DNA of 18,541 bases from contig CAKOYA010000027.1 in assembly GCA_934130325.1 (NCBI GenBank), forward strand, positions 1-18,541, written 5' to 3'. Both the position numbers and the translations under genes were made by a program. Every line of letters starts with the position of its first letter. Positions within the stretch are counted from its first letter, which is position 1. The notes beneath the pieces are model-generated. The model made no database searches and was not told the DNA's origin. It saw nothing but the letters and a program-made list of their open reading frames with translations. This document shows positions 1-8,814 of the stretch, piece by piece. The DNA comes from an uncultured Clostridia bacterium. Its GTDB lineage: Bacteria; Bacillota; Clostridia; TANB77; CAG-465.

Positions 1-128
1 CGGTTACATACACAAAGTATGCGCCCTTGCCTTTTAAATAAAATTTGCCTTGCCAAAATTTAATTCTTTTCCAACTAAAAAAATATGAAAATAATTAGAA
101 TTTTGCTACGGCAAGAAAGGAATTGAAA

Positions 129-1772
129 TTGAAGAAAAATTACAAAAAAATATTAATTTATATTGCATTAACTATATTAGCAATTTCTCCATATTTAAAT
201 AAACAAACAATTTTTTCTTGGGATTTATGTTATCATTTAAACAGAATAAATGAAATAGCATCAAATCTGCAAGAAGGACAATTTCCAGTTATAATACACT
301 CACATTTAATGGGAAATTTAGGATATGCAAATTCTATTTTTTATCCAGAACTATTTTTATATATACCAGCTATATTAAAAATACTAGGAGTTGGAACATT
401 GCTTTCTTATAAAATCTTTTTAATGATAATAACATTTTTTACATTCATATTTATGGATATAACAGCTAAAAAGATTTTTAAAAATAACAAAATTTCATAT
501 TTAGCATCAATATTATACACATTTTCTTTATACAGATTAATGGATATTTATGTTAGGGGAGCACTTGGAGAAGTTTTAGCAATAACATTTTTTCCATTGC
601 TTTTATATGGATTATATGACATAATTTTTGAACAGGGCAAAAAGTGGTGGGTTCTAGTATTAGGATTATTTGGAATTGCAAATTCACATATTTTATCAAT
701 AGCATTTGCTGCATTTTTAATATTATTTTTATGTATATGTAATATAAAAACAATATTAAAAAATAAACAAATCTTATTAAATTTAATAAAAACAGGTATC
801 ATTTCTGTATTAATATGTTCAAGTGTAATTTTGCCGATATTAGAACAATATAGAAGTGTAAAATTAAAAGTACAAAATAGTAATTCAGGATTTAATTTAT
901 CAGAACAAGCAACTACATTAACATCAGCATTAGAAAATGATATAAGATTTGGCTCATCAGTAGATGGAAATACTGTAAAAAAAGAAGCAAGTATGTCAAC
1001 ATGTGTAGGAATAATATTGTTAATATTACCAGGATTATTATTGTTCAATAAATCTAAGGAGAAAAATAATAAATATGTATTACAAATGTTAGGATTAGGA
1101 ATTGTAAGTTTTATTTTATCAACTAAAATATTTCCTTGGAGCAAATTTGAATGGATGGCAACTATACAATTTCCATGGAGATTTAACATGATTACAGCAC
1201 TTGTATTATCTTTGATTTCTTCATATGCAGTATATAATTTCTTTGAAAATAAAAGAGATAGTATGATGATTTTAATAATAGGAATACTTGTAATGTCATG
1301 TTGTTTGTTACAAAATATAAATATAAATCCATTAAACTATAATTATGAGCAACTGATTAATTATACACCTGTAGGAAATGGTGAGTACTTGCCAGAAAGC
1401 TTAAATTTAGCTGTTGATAACAGCAAAGTAGTTGATTTGGAAAATAATCAAGACATTGAGTTCAAAAGAGAACATTGCACTCTAGAATTCAATACTTCAG
1501 AAAGTAAAACATATGAGTTACCATTAATTTATTATAAAGGATATAAAGCATATTTAATTGATAGTGAAAATAAAAAACACAAAATACCAGTAACATTAGA
1601 TGCAGGAAGAGGATTAGCAATTGTAAATAATACAACTGGAAAACAGGGTACTATAAAAGTAAAATATGAGATGACAAATATACAAAAAATCTCATATTTA
1701 GTTACAATATTATCATTTATTATTATAATATTAGAAAATAAATTTAAAAGAAGAAAAGCTTTAAAAGCATAA
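129..1772 (+). CDS. Multi-spanning membrane protein, GT-C/YfhO-like (PTPS-related domain)
   Basis: Integral membrane protein of about 547 residues with many hydrophobic helices spread over the first 400 residues and again at the very C-terminus, followed by a Lys/Arg-rich tail. The N-terminal part has the look of the '6-pyruvoyl-tetrahydropterin synthase-related' / YfhO membrane family: a first helix, then a WDLCYHLNRINE segment with an acidic residue before a His, then a GxLGYANSIFYPE stretch. In these GT-C-like proteins such a loop carries the catalytic acid, and members are thought to move sugars from lipid carriers onto surface polymers. The hydrophilic part around residues 405-520 would be extracytoplasmic. 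Two TTG codons compete as start. The one at 129 sits 8 nt after the GAAAGG ribosome site, better than the one at 123 (2 nt). The GT2 gene downstream supports a role in surface glycosylation. Substrate is unknown. Confidence 0.75.
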   Translation: MKKNYKKILIYIALTILAISPYLNKQTIFSWDLCYHLNRINEIASNLQEGQFPVIIHSHLMGNLGYANSIFYPELFLYIPAILKILGVGTLLSYKIFLMIITFFTFIFMDITAKKIFKNNKISYLASILYTFSLYRLMDIYVRGALGEVLAITFFPLLLYGLYDIIFEQGKKWWVLVLGLFGIANSHILSIAFAAFLILFLCICNIKTILKNKQILLNLIKTGIISVLICSSVILPILEQYRSVKLKVQNSNSGFNLSEQATTLTSALENDIRFGSSVDGNTVKKEASMSTCVGIILLILPGLLLFNKSKEKNNKYVLQMLGLGIVSFILSTKIFPWSKFEWMATIQFPWRFNMITALVLSLISSYAVYNFFENKRDSMMILIIGILVMSCCLLQNININPLNYNYEQLINYTPVGNGEYLPESLNLAVDNSKVVDLENNQDIEFKREHCTLEFNTSESKTYELPLIYYKGYKAYLIDSENKKHKIPVTLDAGRGLAIVNNTTGKQGTIKVKYEMTNIQKISYLVTILSFIIIILENKFKRRKALKA

Positions 1773-1779
1773 ATGTGTA

Positions 1780-1800
1780 GAAATTTGCTTTGCAAATTTC
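1780..1800 (+). repeat. Perfect hairpin after the membrane-protein gene
   Basis: Nine-base arms GAAATTTGC and GCAAATTTC are separated by TTT, starting 7 nt after the stop codon. No T-run follows, so an intrinsic terminator is not proven. It may protect the mRNA 3' end or act as a weak terminator. Confidence 0.5.
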
Positions 1801-1816
1801 GCACGAGAACAAAGAT

Positions 1817-1867
1817 GCGGACTTTAAGATATTCTAATAAGTGCTAAATGCTATTAATGTCCGCTTC
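1817..1867 (+). repeat. Hairpin repeat, GCGGAC family, copy 1
   Basis: GCGGAC at 1817-1822 faces GTCCGC at 1859-1864. The right arm with flanks (1852-1868, TATTAATGTCCGCTTCT) is identical over 17 bases to 13091-13107, so this is a dispersed element and not a one-off terminator. The left arm is degenerate beyond the six core bases. It lies between the membrane-protein gene and the GT2 gene. Confidence 0.55.
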
Positions 1868-1898
1868 TGTCTTAAAAGAGAAAGGAATGAAATAAAAA

Positions 1899-2837
1899 AT
1901 GAAAAAGGTTTCAGTAGTTATTCCTATGTATTATGAGGAAGAAGTAGCAAATGAATGTTATACAAGAATGAAAAAAGTTCTAGAAGAGTTAAAAAACTAT
2001 GAACACGAATTGATATTTGTAAATGATGGAAGCAAAGACAAAACTTTACCAATATTAGAAGAAATAGCCCAAAAAGATAATAATGTAAAAGTTATTTCAT
2101 TTTCCAGAAATTTTGGACATCAAGCAGCAGTAACAGCAGGATTAAAAAAGGTAACAGGTGATGCAATAGTAATTATTGATGCAGATTTACAAGACCCACC
2201 AGAATTAATTCCAGAAATGTTAAAATTATGGGAAGATGGAAATGAAGTTATTTATGGAAAAAGAAAAACAAGGGAAGGTGAATCACATTTTAAATTATTC
2301 ACTGCTAAAATGTTTTATAAAACTTTAAATGCTTTATCAGATGTAGAAATACCAAAAGATACAGGGGATTTTAGACTTGTTGATAGAAAAGTTGTAGATA
2401 CAATTAACTCTTTACCTGAACACAATAAATTTTTAAGAGGATTGTTTAGTTGGGTAGGATACAAACAAATACCTTATGAATATGAGAGAAAAGAAAGATT
2501 TGCAGGAACTACTAAATATCCATTAAAAAAGATGTTAAAATTAGCATCAGATGGCATAATTGGCTTTTCAACAAAACCTTTAAAAATTGTTGGAGCTTTA
2601 GGAATACTATCAATAGTATTTTCATTTATAATTTTAATATATGCACTAATTTCATTTGCATTTAAATTAAATAACTTATCATCAGGATGGACATCTTTGA
2701 TGGTTGCAATTACGTTTTTTGCAGGGGTACAATTACTATCAATATGGATAATGTCAGAATATGTTGGTAGAATATATGACGAAACTAAAAAACGTCCACA
2801 ATATATAATAGATAAAGAAATTAACACTGACAAATAA
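1899..2837 (+). CDS. GT2 glycosyltransferase (DPM1/GtrB-like) with two C-terminal membrane helices
   Basis: Family 2 glycosyltransferase of 312 residues, the usual length for bacterial enzymes that load a sugar from a nucleotide donor onto undecaprenyl phosphate at the cytoplasmic face. The N-terminal GT-A fold shows VSVVIPMYYEE (5-15), VNDGSKDKT (41-49) and the metal/donor site DADLQDPPE (94-102). DTGDFRL (154-160) is the conserved acceptor-side motif. Two hydrophobic helices (about 232-253 and 267-286) anchor it. An AGAAAGGAATGA ribosome site precedes the ATG. Its neighbour, a GT-C-like membrane protein, is the kind of partner that would use a lipid-linked sugar outside the cell. The sugar cannot be named; the two-helix architecture resembles GtrB, CsbB and ArnC-type enzymes. 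Confidence 0.9.
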   Translation: MKKVSVVIPMYYEEEVANECYTRMKKVLEELKNYEHELIFVNDGSKDKTLPILEEIAQKDNNVKVISFSRNFGHQAAVTAGLKKVTGDAIVIIDADLQDPPELIPEMLKLWEDGNEVIYGKRKTREGESHFKLFTAKMFYKTLNALSDVEIPKDTGDFRLVDRKVVDTINSLPEHNKFLRGLFSWVGYKQIPYEYERKERFAGTTKYPLKKMLKLASDGIIGFSTKPLKIVGALGILSIVFSFIILIYALISFAFKLNNLSSGWTSLMVAITFFAGVQLLSIWIMSEYVGRIYDETKKRPQYIIDKEINTDK

Positions 2838-2866
2838 TTATTAGAATGAATTGGAAAAAATTACTT

Positions 2867-2895
2867 TTGATACCACAAATAAATTTTGATATAAT
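2867..2895 (+). promoter_or_regulatory. Sigma-A promoter for the GH25 lysozyme gene
   Basis: TTGATA (2867-2872), a 17-nt spacer and TATAAT (2890-2895), with a TG one base before the -10 (extended -10). Transcription would start near 2902, a few bases before the hairpin at 2908. Confidence 0.65.
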
Positions 2896-2907
2896 TAATA
2901 TATAAAG

Positions 2908-2952
2908 GCGGACATAAAAAATCTAATAATATTTTTAAATTGTCCGCATTTT
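2908..2952 (+). terminator. GCGGACA/TGTCCGC hairpin with T-run, GCGGAC family copy 2
   Basis: GCGGACA (2908-2914) pairs with TGTCCGC (2941-2947). TAAAAA and TTTTTA pair inside the loop, and ATTTTT follows. It has the shape of an intrinsic terminator. It can end the upstream GT2 transcript, but it also lies just after the predicted start site of the lysozyme mRNA, so it may act as a 5' leader attenuator. Confidence 0.55.
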
Positions 2953-2994
2953 TGTGTGCATACAAAATCTTTAGGAAGGAATGAATATAAAAAC

Positions 2995-5067
2995 ATGAGA
3001 AAAAATATATTAAAAATTACAATACTCATTATAGTAATACTTTTAGCAACTGCTAATATGACAAACATTAAAGCAGCAAATGGAACAAACACTTTAATTT
3101 GGGTAGATACACCTACACAAAATCAAAGTATGGAAAAAGGAAAATTTGAAATACAAGGTTGGATAATGACAGAATATGCAGGTGCAGAAACACAAATATT
3201 TTTAGACAATACTAGAATCTATACAACAATCACACGTCAAGTCAGACCAGATGTATTAAATTCAATAAGTGGATATGGCAATATAAGTACAAATGGAAAA
3301 CCTGGATTTAAAGCCACTATAGATTTAACAAATGTATCAAAGGGCATTCATACATTAAAGATAAGGTCTGTAAAAAAAGACCATGCAAGTGTATTGACTG
3401 AAAAAAATATCACAATAAGAGTTGGACTATATGATACTATAATTTGGATAGATAACCCAAACACGTCACATAAAGAATATAAAAATCTAAATGTAACAGG
3501 CTGGGTACTATCAAGTAGTAAAGATGCAAAAATAGAAGCATACATAGATGATAATAAAATTTCAGAACAAATAAAACGTGTTCAAAGACCAGATGTATTG
3601 AATGCAGTATCTGGATATGGAGGAAGAAACACAAATACAACACCAGGATTTAATGCAAATGTAAATATTTCTAATCTAAAGTCAGGAACTCATAAATTTA
3701 GTATAAAAGCATATTCACAATCAGGTGAATTACTTCAAACTAAAGAAGTTAATTTTACAATTAGAAATCCAGAAACATTGTTACAATCTGACTATCCAGT
3801 AAACAATCAATCAGTAAAAACTTCATTACATGTACAAGGTTGGGCAATGTCAGAAGATTCAAAAAATAAGGTAGAAGTTATACTTAATGGAACAACATAT
3901 CAAACTCAAAGGCAAGTAAGACCAGATGTATTAAATGCAATAAAAGGTTATGGTGGTTCAAGTACTAATTCTAAACCAGGATATACAGTTGATATAGATA
4001 CTACAGGAATAAAAGATGGAACACATAATATAACTACTAGAGTAGTTTCTGAATTAGGACAAGTTATAACTCAAGAAACAAGAAAAATAAATATACATAA
4101 ATATGCAGGTTTAGTAAATATAGATGAACCAATGGTAACAATGGTTAATACAAGTACTATTAAAGTACAAGGTTGGGAATTATCCGAAAATAAAAATTCT
4201 ACAGTGAAAATTTATATAGATAATAAACAAATGTCTACAACAATAACAAGGCGAGAAAGACAAGATGTATTAAATGCAGTAAAAGGATATGGTGGAGCTG
4301 CAAAAAATGCTACACCAGGATTTTTAGCAACAGTAAATGTATCAAACTTGAGTGAAGGAAAACACACTATAAAAGTTACAAGTTTTTCAAATTTAGGAGA
4401 TACAATAGCATCATCAGAAAAAATAATTCAAATATATCATAATAAATATTTTGGAATTGATGTATCAAGATGGCAAGGAACAATTAATTTTGATAAATTA
4501 ACTGCAAGTAAGAAAATAGATTTTATGATAGCAAAATCTGGAGAATATTGGGAAAGCAAGAAAGCATTTCAATTAGACAGCCAATTTGAAAGAAATTACA
4601 GTGAAGCTAAAAAAAGAAAAATTCCTTTTGGAACATATTTGTATTCATATGCCACAAGTGTAGAGAAAGCAAGAACTGAAGCTAATGAATTAGTAAGCTA
4701 TTTAAAGAAAACAGGAAAAACATTTGAGCTACCAATTTTCTTTGATATAGAAGATAATACTCAAAATTCATTAAGCAAACAAGATAAAACTAATATTTGC
4801 AAGGCTTTTGGAGAAATAGTTCAAAAAGCTGGATACAAAGTAGGTATATATTCTTCAAAATATTGGCTTATGTATCAAATTGATTTAGCACAAATTCCTA
4901 GCAGTTATGATATTTGGGTAGCAAGTTATGGCACTAATAATGGTTCAGTTCCAGCTTCTAAATATGAATTTGCTGGCAATCATGATATATGGCAATATAC
5001 TTCAACTGGTAGAATTGATGGTATAAATGGTAATGTTGATTTTAACATTTCTTATAAAAAATATTAA
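2995..5067 (+). CDS. Secreted GH25 lysozyme with four tandem Ig-like repeats
   Basis: Predicted muramidase of 690 residues acting on peptidoglycan outside the cell. A signal peptide (about 1-27: basic start, hydrophobic core, IKAANG cleavage region) is followed by four repeats of about 105-110 residues (roughly 33-143, 148-256, 262-367, 373-481). Each has a GW motif after its second strand, then (R/Q)xDVLNAxxGYG, then (T/K)PG(F/Y). The catalytic domain fills 486-690: FGIDVSRWQG with Asp489, FFDIED with the DxE pair Asp584/Glu586, and DIWQYTSTG near the end, all typical of GH25. An in-frame GTG at 2956 exists, but the ATG at 2995 gives a clean signal peptide with AGGAAGGA about 14 nt upstream. 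The repeats are probably wall- or glycan-binding beta-sandwiches. The enzyme could serve wall turnover or attack other bacteria. Confidence 0.92.
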   Translation: MRKNILKITILIIVILLATANMTNIKAANGTNTLIWVDTPTQNQSMEKGKFEIQGWIMTEYAGAETQIFLDNTRIYTTITRQVRPDVLNSISGYGNISTNGKPGFKATIDLTNVSKGIHTLKIRSVKKDHASVLTEKNITIRVGLYDTIIWIDNPNTSHKEYKNLNVTGWVLSSSKDAKIEAYIDDNKISEQIKRVQRPDVLNAVSGYGGRNTNTTPGFNANVNISNLKSGTHKFSIKAYSQSGELLQTKEVNFTIRNPETLLQSDYPVNNQSVKTSLHVQGWAMSEDSKNKVEVILNGTTYQTQRQVRPDVLNAIKGYGGSSTNSKPGYTVDIDTTGIKDGTHNITTRVVSELGQVITQETRKINIHKYAGLVNIDEPMVTMVNTSTIKVQGWELSENKNSTVKIYIDNKQMSTTITRRERQDVLNAVKGYGGAAKNATPGFLATVNVSNLSEGKHTIKVTSFSNLGDTIASSEKIIQIYHNKYFGIDVSRWQGTINFDKLTASKKIDFMIAKSGEYWESKKAFQLDSQFERNYSEAKKRKIPFGTYLYSYATSVEKARTEANELVSYLKKTGKTFELPIFFDIEDNTQNSLSKQDKTNICKAFGEIVQKAGYKVGIYSSKYWLMYQIDLAQIPSSYDIWVASYGTNNGSVPASKYEFAGNHDIWQYTSTGRIDGINGNVDFNISYKKY

Positions 5068-5216
5068 AGTAAATTAAATTTAATCGCATATAATATATCT
5101 GGTTTAATAATTTTCTCGGTTCAATACAAAACAAAGTAATAGCAATAAAAAAATAATGATAAATGGTAATTATGCTAGGATAATTGGAATTAGAAGTAGA
5201 AGTATATAAAGTTTTA

Positions 5217-5245
5217 TTGATGTTTTATATTTTAAATGATATATA
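5217..5245 (+). promoter_or_regulatory. Weak candidate promoter for the ABC transporter operon
   Basis: TTGATG, a 17-nt spacer and TATATA, about 55 nt before the permease start. Match is only moderate and the DNA is very AT-rich. The rest of the 5068-5300 gap shows no clear terminator, only an AT-only palindrome and two GGTTYAAT words 17 bp apart. Confidence 0.25.
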
Positions 5246-5300
5246 TAAAGCATCAATATTTTTTTGCATATTTATACATTATTTTACGGGGGGAGAAAAA

Positions 5301-7604
5301 ATGAAAACAGAACTAAAGCTAACATTAAATAATTTAAAAAGCAATATAAAAAGAACGTTATTTACAATTATATCTATAATGTTATGTTCAATATTGATAT
5401 TTACTACAACAATTTTAGTTAGTAGTATCAAAAACGGAATTATAGAAATTTCAGAAAAAGAAAAAAATGATTATCATGTAATACTTAAAGATTTAAGTAA
5501 TAAAGATTTTGAAAAAATAAAAAATAAAGAATATATTGAAAAAATATATATTCAAAAAATAAATGATACAGAACTGACAGAAGTAGATAAAAATTATGTC
5601 ATGAAAGATAATGAAGAAAATTTAAATATATATGTTAGATATAAGAATGTGAAAGATGTTTGCAAGTATTCAAACGATATATTACAAACATTAAATATAT
5701 CAACTGATGAAATTGAAAATTCTAAAAATAAATGCGAATTTAATCAAAAATTACTAACTAGATATGGGATTATTGATGTTGAAATTGAAACAGAAAACTA
5801 TATACCTAAATGTATAGCAAGAATTAATTATTCATATGCTATTGAATTAATGATTATAATTATTTTTGCAGCAATATCAATTTTATTTATAATAATATTA
5901 TATAATGCTTTTTTGATAACTATAAATGAAAGAAAAAAGGAGTATGCAGTTTTAAACAGTATAGGAGGAACAGAAGGACAAATATTAAAAATGATATTAT
6001 TTGAAGGAGTAATAATGGGAGCAATAGGTATTTTTATAGGAGGAATAATATCAATTTTTAGTTCTAATATGATTTTGAAATTATTGAATAATATATTAAA
6101 AAATACGGGATATAATTTCAGATTTATATTAAATATAAGATATATAATATTAGCTATAGGAATTATTATATTTAATATCTTTATATCATCTATAATACCA
6201 AGTATAAAAGCAAGTACAACATCAGTTATTCAAGGTATTAGAAATAATAAACAAATAAAACATAGAAAGAATACTATTATAGAACGAATATTACCAATAG
6301 AAGGAAAAGTAGCAATAAAGAATGTAAAAAGGAATAAAAATAAATATTCAATTATAATAATGCTATTAGTAATATGTATGCTATCATATATTACAATAAA
6401 TACATATATTCAATATGAAAAAGAAAGTGCCAAATTAATAAATGAATATGATTCAGATGCTAAATTATCCATAGATTTAACACAAAACATTAATTATAAA
6501 AAAATATTGAAAGACTATGAAACTAATACAGGAGATAAAATTGAATATACGGAATATAAACTCACAGGAATAAATGTATTGGTAGAACCCAAACAGGCAC
6601 TTTTGACGGATAATGTTACAACATATAACGATGGAAAACAAAGTATGCATATGGTTATTGTTGGCTTAGATGATGAAACATATAATAATTATATAAAAAA
6701 ATTAAATGCTCAATATGGGGATTATATAATTTATAACAAGGCTACTGAAATTTTGGAAGGACGAGATTTAGTATATACAAATTATGATGTATTAAAAACA
6801 GGTATTAATTTTGATTTAAATCTTATATCAGTATTGAATGATGAAGAAAATGAAGTTAATCAATATAAGAAAATAAATAATGGAAAATTGAATGGAAATT
6901 ATATTATTACAAACGAAAATATAAAAGGATTTAAAGAATTGCAATTTAAGTATCTTGCACCAATTATTTTTACTAATATGGAAAACTATAATAATATTCA
7001 AAAAATAAATTATGATTATAATGATAATAAAGGATATGAAGTTGAAAATTGGATTGTAAGTGATTTGGATGAAATATTGATAAAAGTAAAATGCAAAAAT
7101 ATTATGAATTTTTCAAGTTATATTGATAATATAGTAAAAAAACAAAATATAGGCATTGATGCAGAATATTATTCATTAGAAAATCAGGAAAAAATAATTT
7201 ATATAGAAATAGTTCAACTAATATTAAATATTATTGTAATTTCAATAATTATAATTGGTATAATTAGCACAATTAATATTATAAATGCAAGTATAAGCGA
7301 AAGAAAACAAGAATTTATAGTTTTAAATATTGTTGGAGCAACAGAGAAAAATATAAATAAAATATTAATGTTTGAATGTATATATATGTTTCTTAAAGCA
7401 TTAATGATAACAATAGTGTTATCAATTCCTATTATATATATGATTATAAAGTATATGCAAAATATTATTATTGAAAATAAATTATTAGTACCATTTGGAA
7501 AAATAATTTTATTTATTATGGGATTATTTAGTATATCCTTAATAATATTTATGTATGCTACAAATTTTATAAAGAAGTGGCAAAATTATAGGATGGAACA
7601 ATGA
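5301..7604 (+). CDS. ABC transporter permease with two FtsX domains
   Basis: Membrane subunit of 767 residues of a MacB/LolCDE/BceB-like (type VII) ABC system. One helix near residues 20-42 is followed by an extracytoplasmic segment (about 43-178). The first FtsX unit (about 180-315) contains the hallmark cytoplasmic turn INERKKEYAVLNSIGGT. A helix at 350-367, a long extracytoplasmic region and the second FtsX unit with ISERKQEFIVLNIVGAT complete it. Start chosen at ATG 5301, right after a very strong GGGGGGAG site; the frame stays open upstream to 5184 but without such a site. The stop overlaps the ATPase start by 4 nt (ATGA), so the two are translationally coupled. Such pumps act on peptides, antibiotics or lipids by mechanotransmission; the cargo here is unknown. 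Lys, Ile and Asn content is high. Confidence 0.88.
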   Translation: MKTELKLTLNNLKSNIKRTLFTIISIMLCSILIFTTTILVSSIKNGIIEISEKEKNDYHVILKDLSNKDFEKIKNKEYIEKIYIQKINDTELTEVDKNYVMKDNEENLNIYVRYKNVKDVCKYSNDILQTLNISTDEIENSKNKCEFNQKLLTRYGIIDVEIETENYIPKCIARINYSYAIELMIIIIFAAISILFIIILYNAFLITINERKKEYAVLNSIGGTEGQILKMILFEGVIMGAIGIFIGGIISIFSSNMILKLLNNILKNTGYNFRFILNIRYIILAIGIIIFNIFISSIIPSIKASTTSVIQGIRNNKQIKHRKNTIIERILPIEGKVAIKNVKRNKNKYSIIIMLLVICMLSYITINTYIQYEKESAKLINEYDSDAKLSIDLTQNINYKKILKDYETNTGDKIEYTEYKLTGINVLVEPKQALLTDNVTTYNDGKQSMHMVIVGLDDETYNNYIKKLNAQYGDYIIYNKATEILEGRDLVYTNYDVLKTGINFDLNLISVLNDEENEVNQYKKINNGKLNGNYIITNENIKGFKELQFKYLAPIIFTNMENYNNIQKINYDYNDNKGYEVENWIVSDLDEILIKVKCKNIMNFSSYIDNIVKKQNIGIDAEYYSLENQEKIIYIEIVQLILNIIVISIIIIGIISTINIINASISERKQEFIVLNIVGATEKNINKILMFECIYMFLKALMITIVLSIPIIYMIIKYMQNIIIENKLLVPFGKIILFIMGLFSISLIIFMYATNFIKKWQNYRMEQ

Positions 7605-8263
7605 ATATTTTAAAAATAGAAAATTTAAAGAAAGTCTATGGAAGTGGAGAAACAGAAGTTAAAGCACTAGACGACATTTCTTTTCAAGTAGAAGAAGGAA
7701 ATTTTATTGCTATAATAGGACCTTCTGGAAGCGGAAAATCAACATTGTTACATTCAATTGCAGGGCTAGAAAAGCCAACAAGTGGAAAAGTGTATTTATA
7801 TGATAAAGATATATATAAAATGAATAAAAAAGAACTTACTATTTTGCGAAGACAAAAAATAGGAATAATATATCAATTTTATAACTTGATTCCAACATTG
7901 AATGTTGAAGAAAATATAACATTACCAATAGAGTTAGACAGAAAAAAGATAGATACTAAAAAGCTAGATGAAATAATAAAATTTTTAGAACTAGAAAAAA
8001 GAAAAAAGCACTTGCCAAATGAATTATCAGGTGGGCAACAGCAAAAAGTTGCAATAGGAAGAGCATTAATGATAAATCCAACAATAATTTTAGCAGATGA
8101 GCCAACAGGAAATTTAGACTCAAAATCAAGTGAGGAAATTATGCAAGTTTTAAAAAAGGCAAATAAAGACTATAAGAAAACTATTATTATGATTACGCAC
8201 AATTTAGAAATAGCAAAATTGACAGATAGAATTATAAAAATAGAGGATGGGAAGATAATATAA
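7601..8263 (+). CDS. ABC transporter ATPase, LolD/MacB/SalX type
   Basis: Complete 220-residue nucleotide-binding subunit. It shows Walker A GPSGSGKST (40-48), Q-loop Gln92 in YQFYNLIPTL, signature LSGGQQQK (142-149), Walker B IILADEP (162-168) with catalytic Glu167, D-loop NLDS and switch His200. The TGNLD after Walker B and the phrase YQFYNLIPTLNVEENI are typical of the FtsX-partner subfamily. It pairs with the permease encoded just upstream by a 4-nt overlap and would power it from the cytoplasm. The 91-nt gap after it holds LytTR-like repeats and a promoter, so the following genes form at least partly a separate transcription unit. Confidence 0.93.
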   Translation: MNILKIENLKKVYGSGETEVKALDDISFQVEEGNFIAIIGPSGSGKSTLLHSIAGLEKPTSGKVYLYDKDIYKMNKKELTILRRQKIGIIYQFYNLIPTLNVEENITLPIELDRKKIDTKKLDEIIKFLELEKRKKHLPNELSGGQQQKVAIGRALMINPTIILADEPTGNLDSKSSEEIMQVLKKANKDYKKTIIMITHNLEIAKLTDRIIKIEDGKII

Positions 8264-8264
8264 A

Positions 8265-8293
8265 ACCAATTATCTTAAAAATCAACCATTTAT
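8265..8293 (+). promoter_or_regulatory. Two LytTR-type direct repeats upstream of the LytTR gene
   Basis: ACCAATTAT (8265-8273) and ACCATTTAT (8285-8293) are spaced 20 bp start to start, about two helical turns. Known LytTR operators are 9-bp direct repeats near ACCGTTNAG about 21-22 bp apart. The second repeat fits the published degenerate pattern at 8 of 9 positions, the first at 7, both lacking the central G. The downstream repeat ends 33 bp before the -10 box, as in LytTR-activated promoters. Confidence 0.55.
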
Positions 8294-8303
8294 CATTTAA
8301 ATA

Positions 8304-8332
8304 TTGATATAAAAAATTTTTAGATATATAAT
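8304..8332 (+). promoter_or_regulatory. Sigma-A promoter for the LytTR/membrane-protein unit
   Basis: TTGATA (8304-8309), 17-nt spacer, TATAAT (8327-8332). Transcription near 8339 would give a leader of about 16 nt carrying the GAGAAAGGA ribosome site. The LytTR-like repeats end 10 bp before the -35. Confidence 0.65.
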
Positions 8333-8354
8333 TTAAACATGGAGAAAGGAAAAA

Positions 8355-8813
8355 ATGGGAATAAGAATATCGGAAAAAATAAATACAAATATTAAGGGCA
8401 ATGAGATAAATATTATAATTGAAGCAAATTCAAAAAATAAAGAAACAGAAAAAATTTTTGATTATATAGCTAATTACAAAACAAATAAGGTTATAGTTAC
8501 AGAAAATTATAAATCCTTTTATATAGATTATAAAAATATTATTCTATTTTATAGTAATGGAAAAAATAATTACTGTAGAACAGTGGATAATAAGACATAC
8601 AAAATAAGAAGTAAATTATATGAAATAGAAAAAATAGATGATAGTTTTATTAGAATATCTAAAAAATGTATAATTAATGTCAATTTTGTAAAATGTTTTG
8701 ATATGGGACAAACAGGAAAGATAATAGTAAAGTTATATGATGATACAGAAGAAAAAGTTTCGAGAAGAAGGATTAAGGATGTATTAAAATTTTTGGAGGA
8801 TAAGAGTTTGTAA
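8355..8813 (+). CDS. Stand-alone LytTR-family DNA-binding regulator
   Basis: A 152-residue protein with a C-terminal LytTR domain (about 45-150) and no receiver domain. Recognisable elements are the first strands IILFYSNGKNNYCRT (62-76), the helix-to-loop segment FIRISKKCIINVNFVK (98-113), which matches the usual F.RIHRSYIVN pattern, and VSRRRIKDV (135-143), matching PVSRR. The N-terminal 45 residues are short and charged, as in regulators that are not controlled by phosphorylation. Next to it are two small membrane-protein genes. In described LytTR regulatory systems (for example HdrRM and BrsRM of Streptococcus mutans) a membrane protein holds the regulator inactive, and a similar arrangement is inferred here. 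Its promoter carries LytTR-like repeats, suggesting it activates itself. Confidence 0.85.
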   Translation: MGIRISEKINTNIKGNEINIIIEANSKNKETEKIFDYIANYKTNKVIVTENYKSFYIDYKNIILFYSNGKNNYCRTVDNKTYKIRSKLYEIEKIDDSFIRISKKCIINVNFVKCFDMGQTGKIIVKLYDDTEEKVSRRRIKDVLKFLEDKSL

Positions 8814-8814
8814 T

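Noticed and set aside
1..122. Tail of an upstream gene
   Set aside because: All + strand frames hit a stop within the first 63 bases and no recognisable peptide is left. Only repeated CCTTGCC words and AT-rich sequence are seen.
548..1189. Long open frame on the minus strand within the first membrane-protein gene
   Set aside because: It is antisense to a clear membrane protein and reads as a Cys/Asn/Ile-rich string without a ribosome site; AT-rich coding DNA often leaves such frames open.
5101..5126. GGTTTAAT and GGTTCAAT upstream of the ABC permease as a LytTR site
   Set aside because: Spacing is 17 bp, not about 21, and the words do not fit the ACCGTT-type pattern in either orientation.
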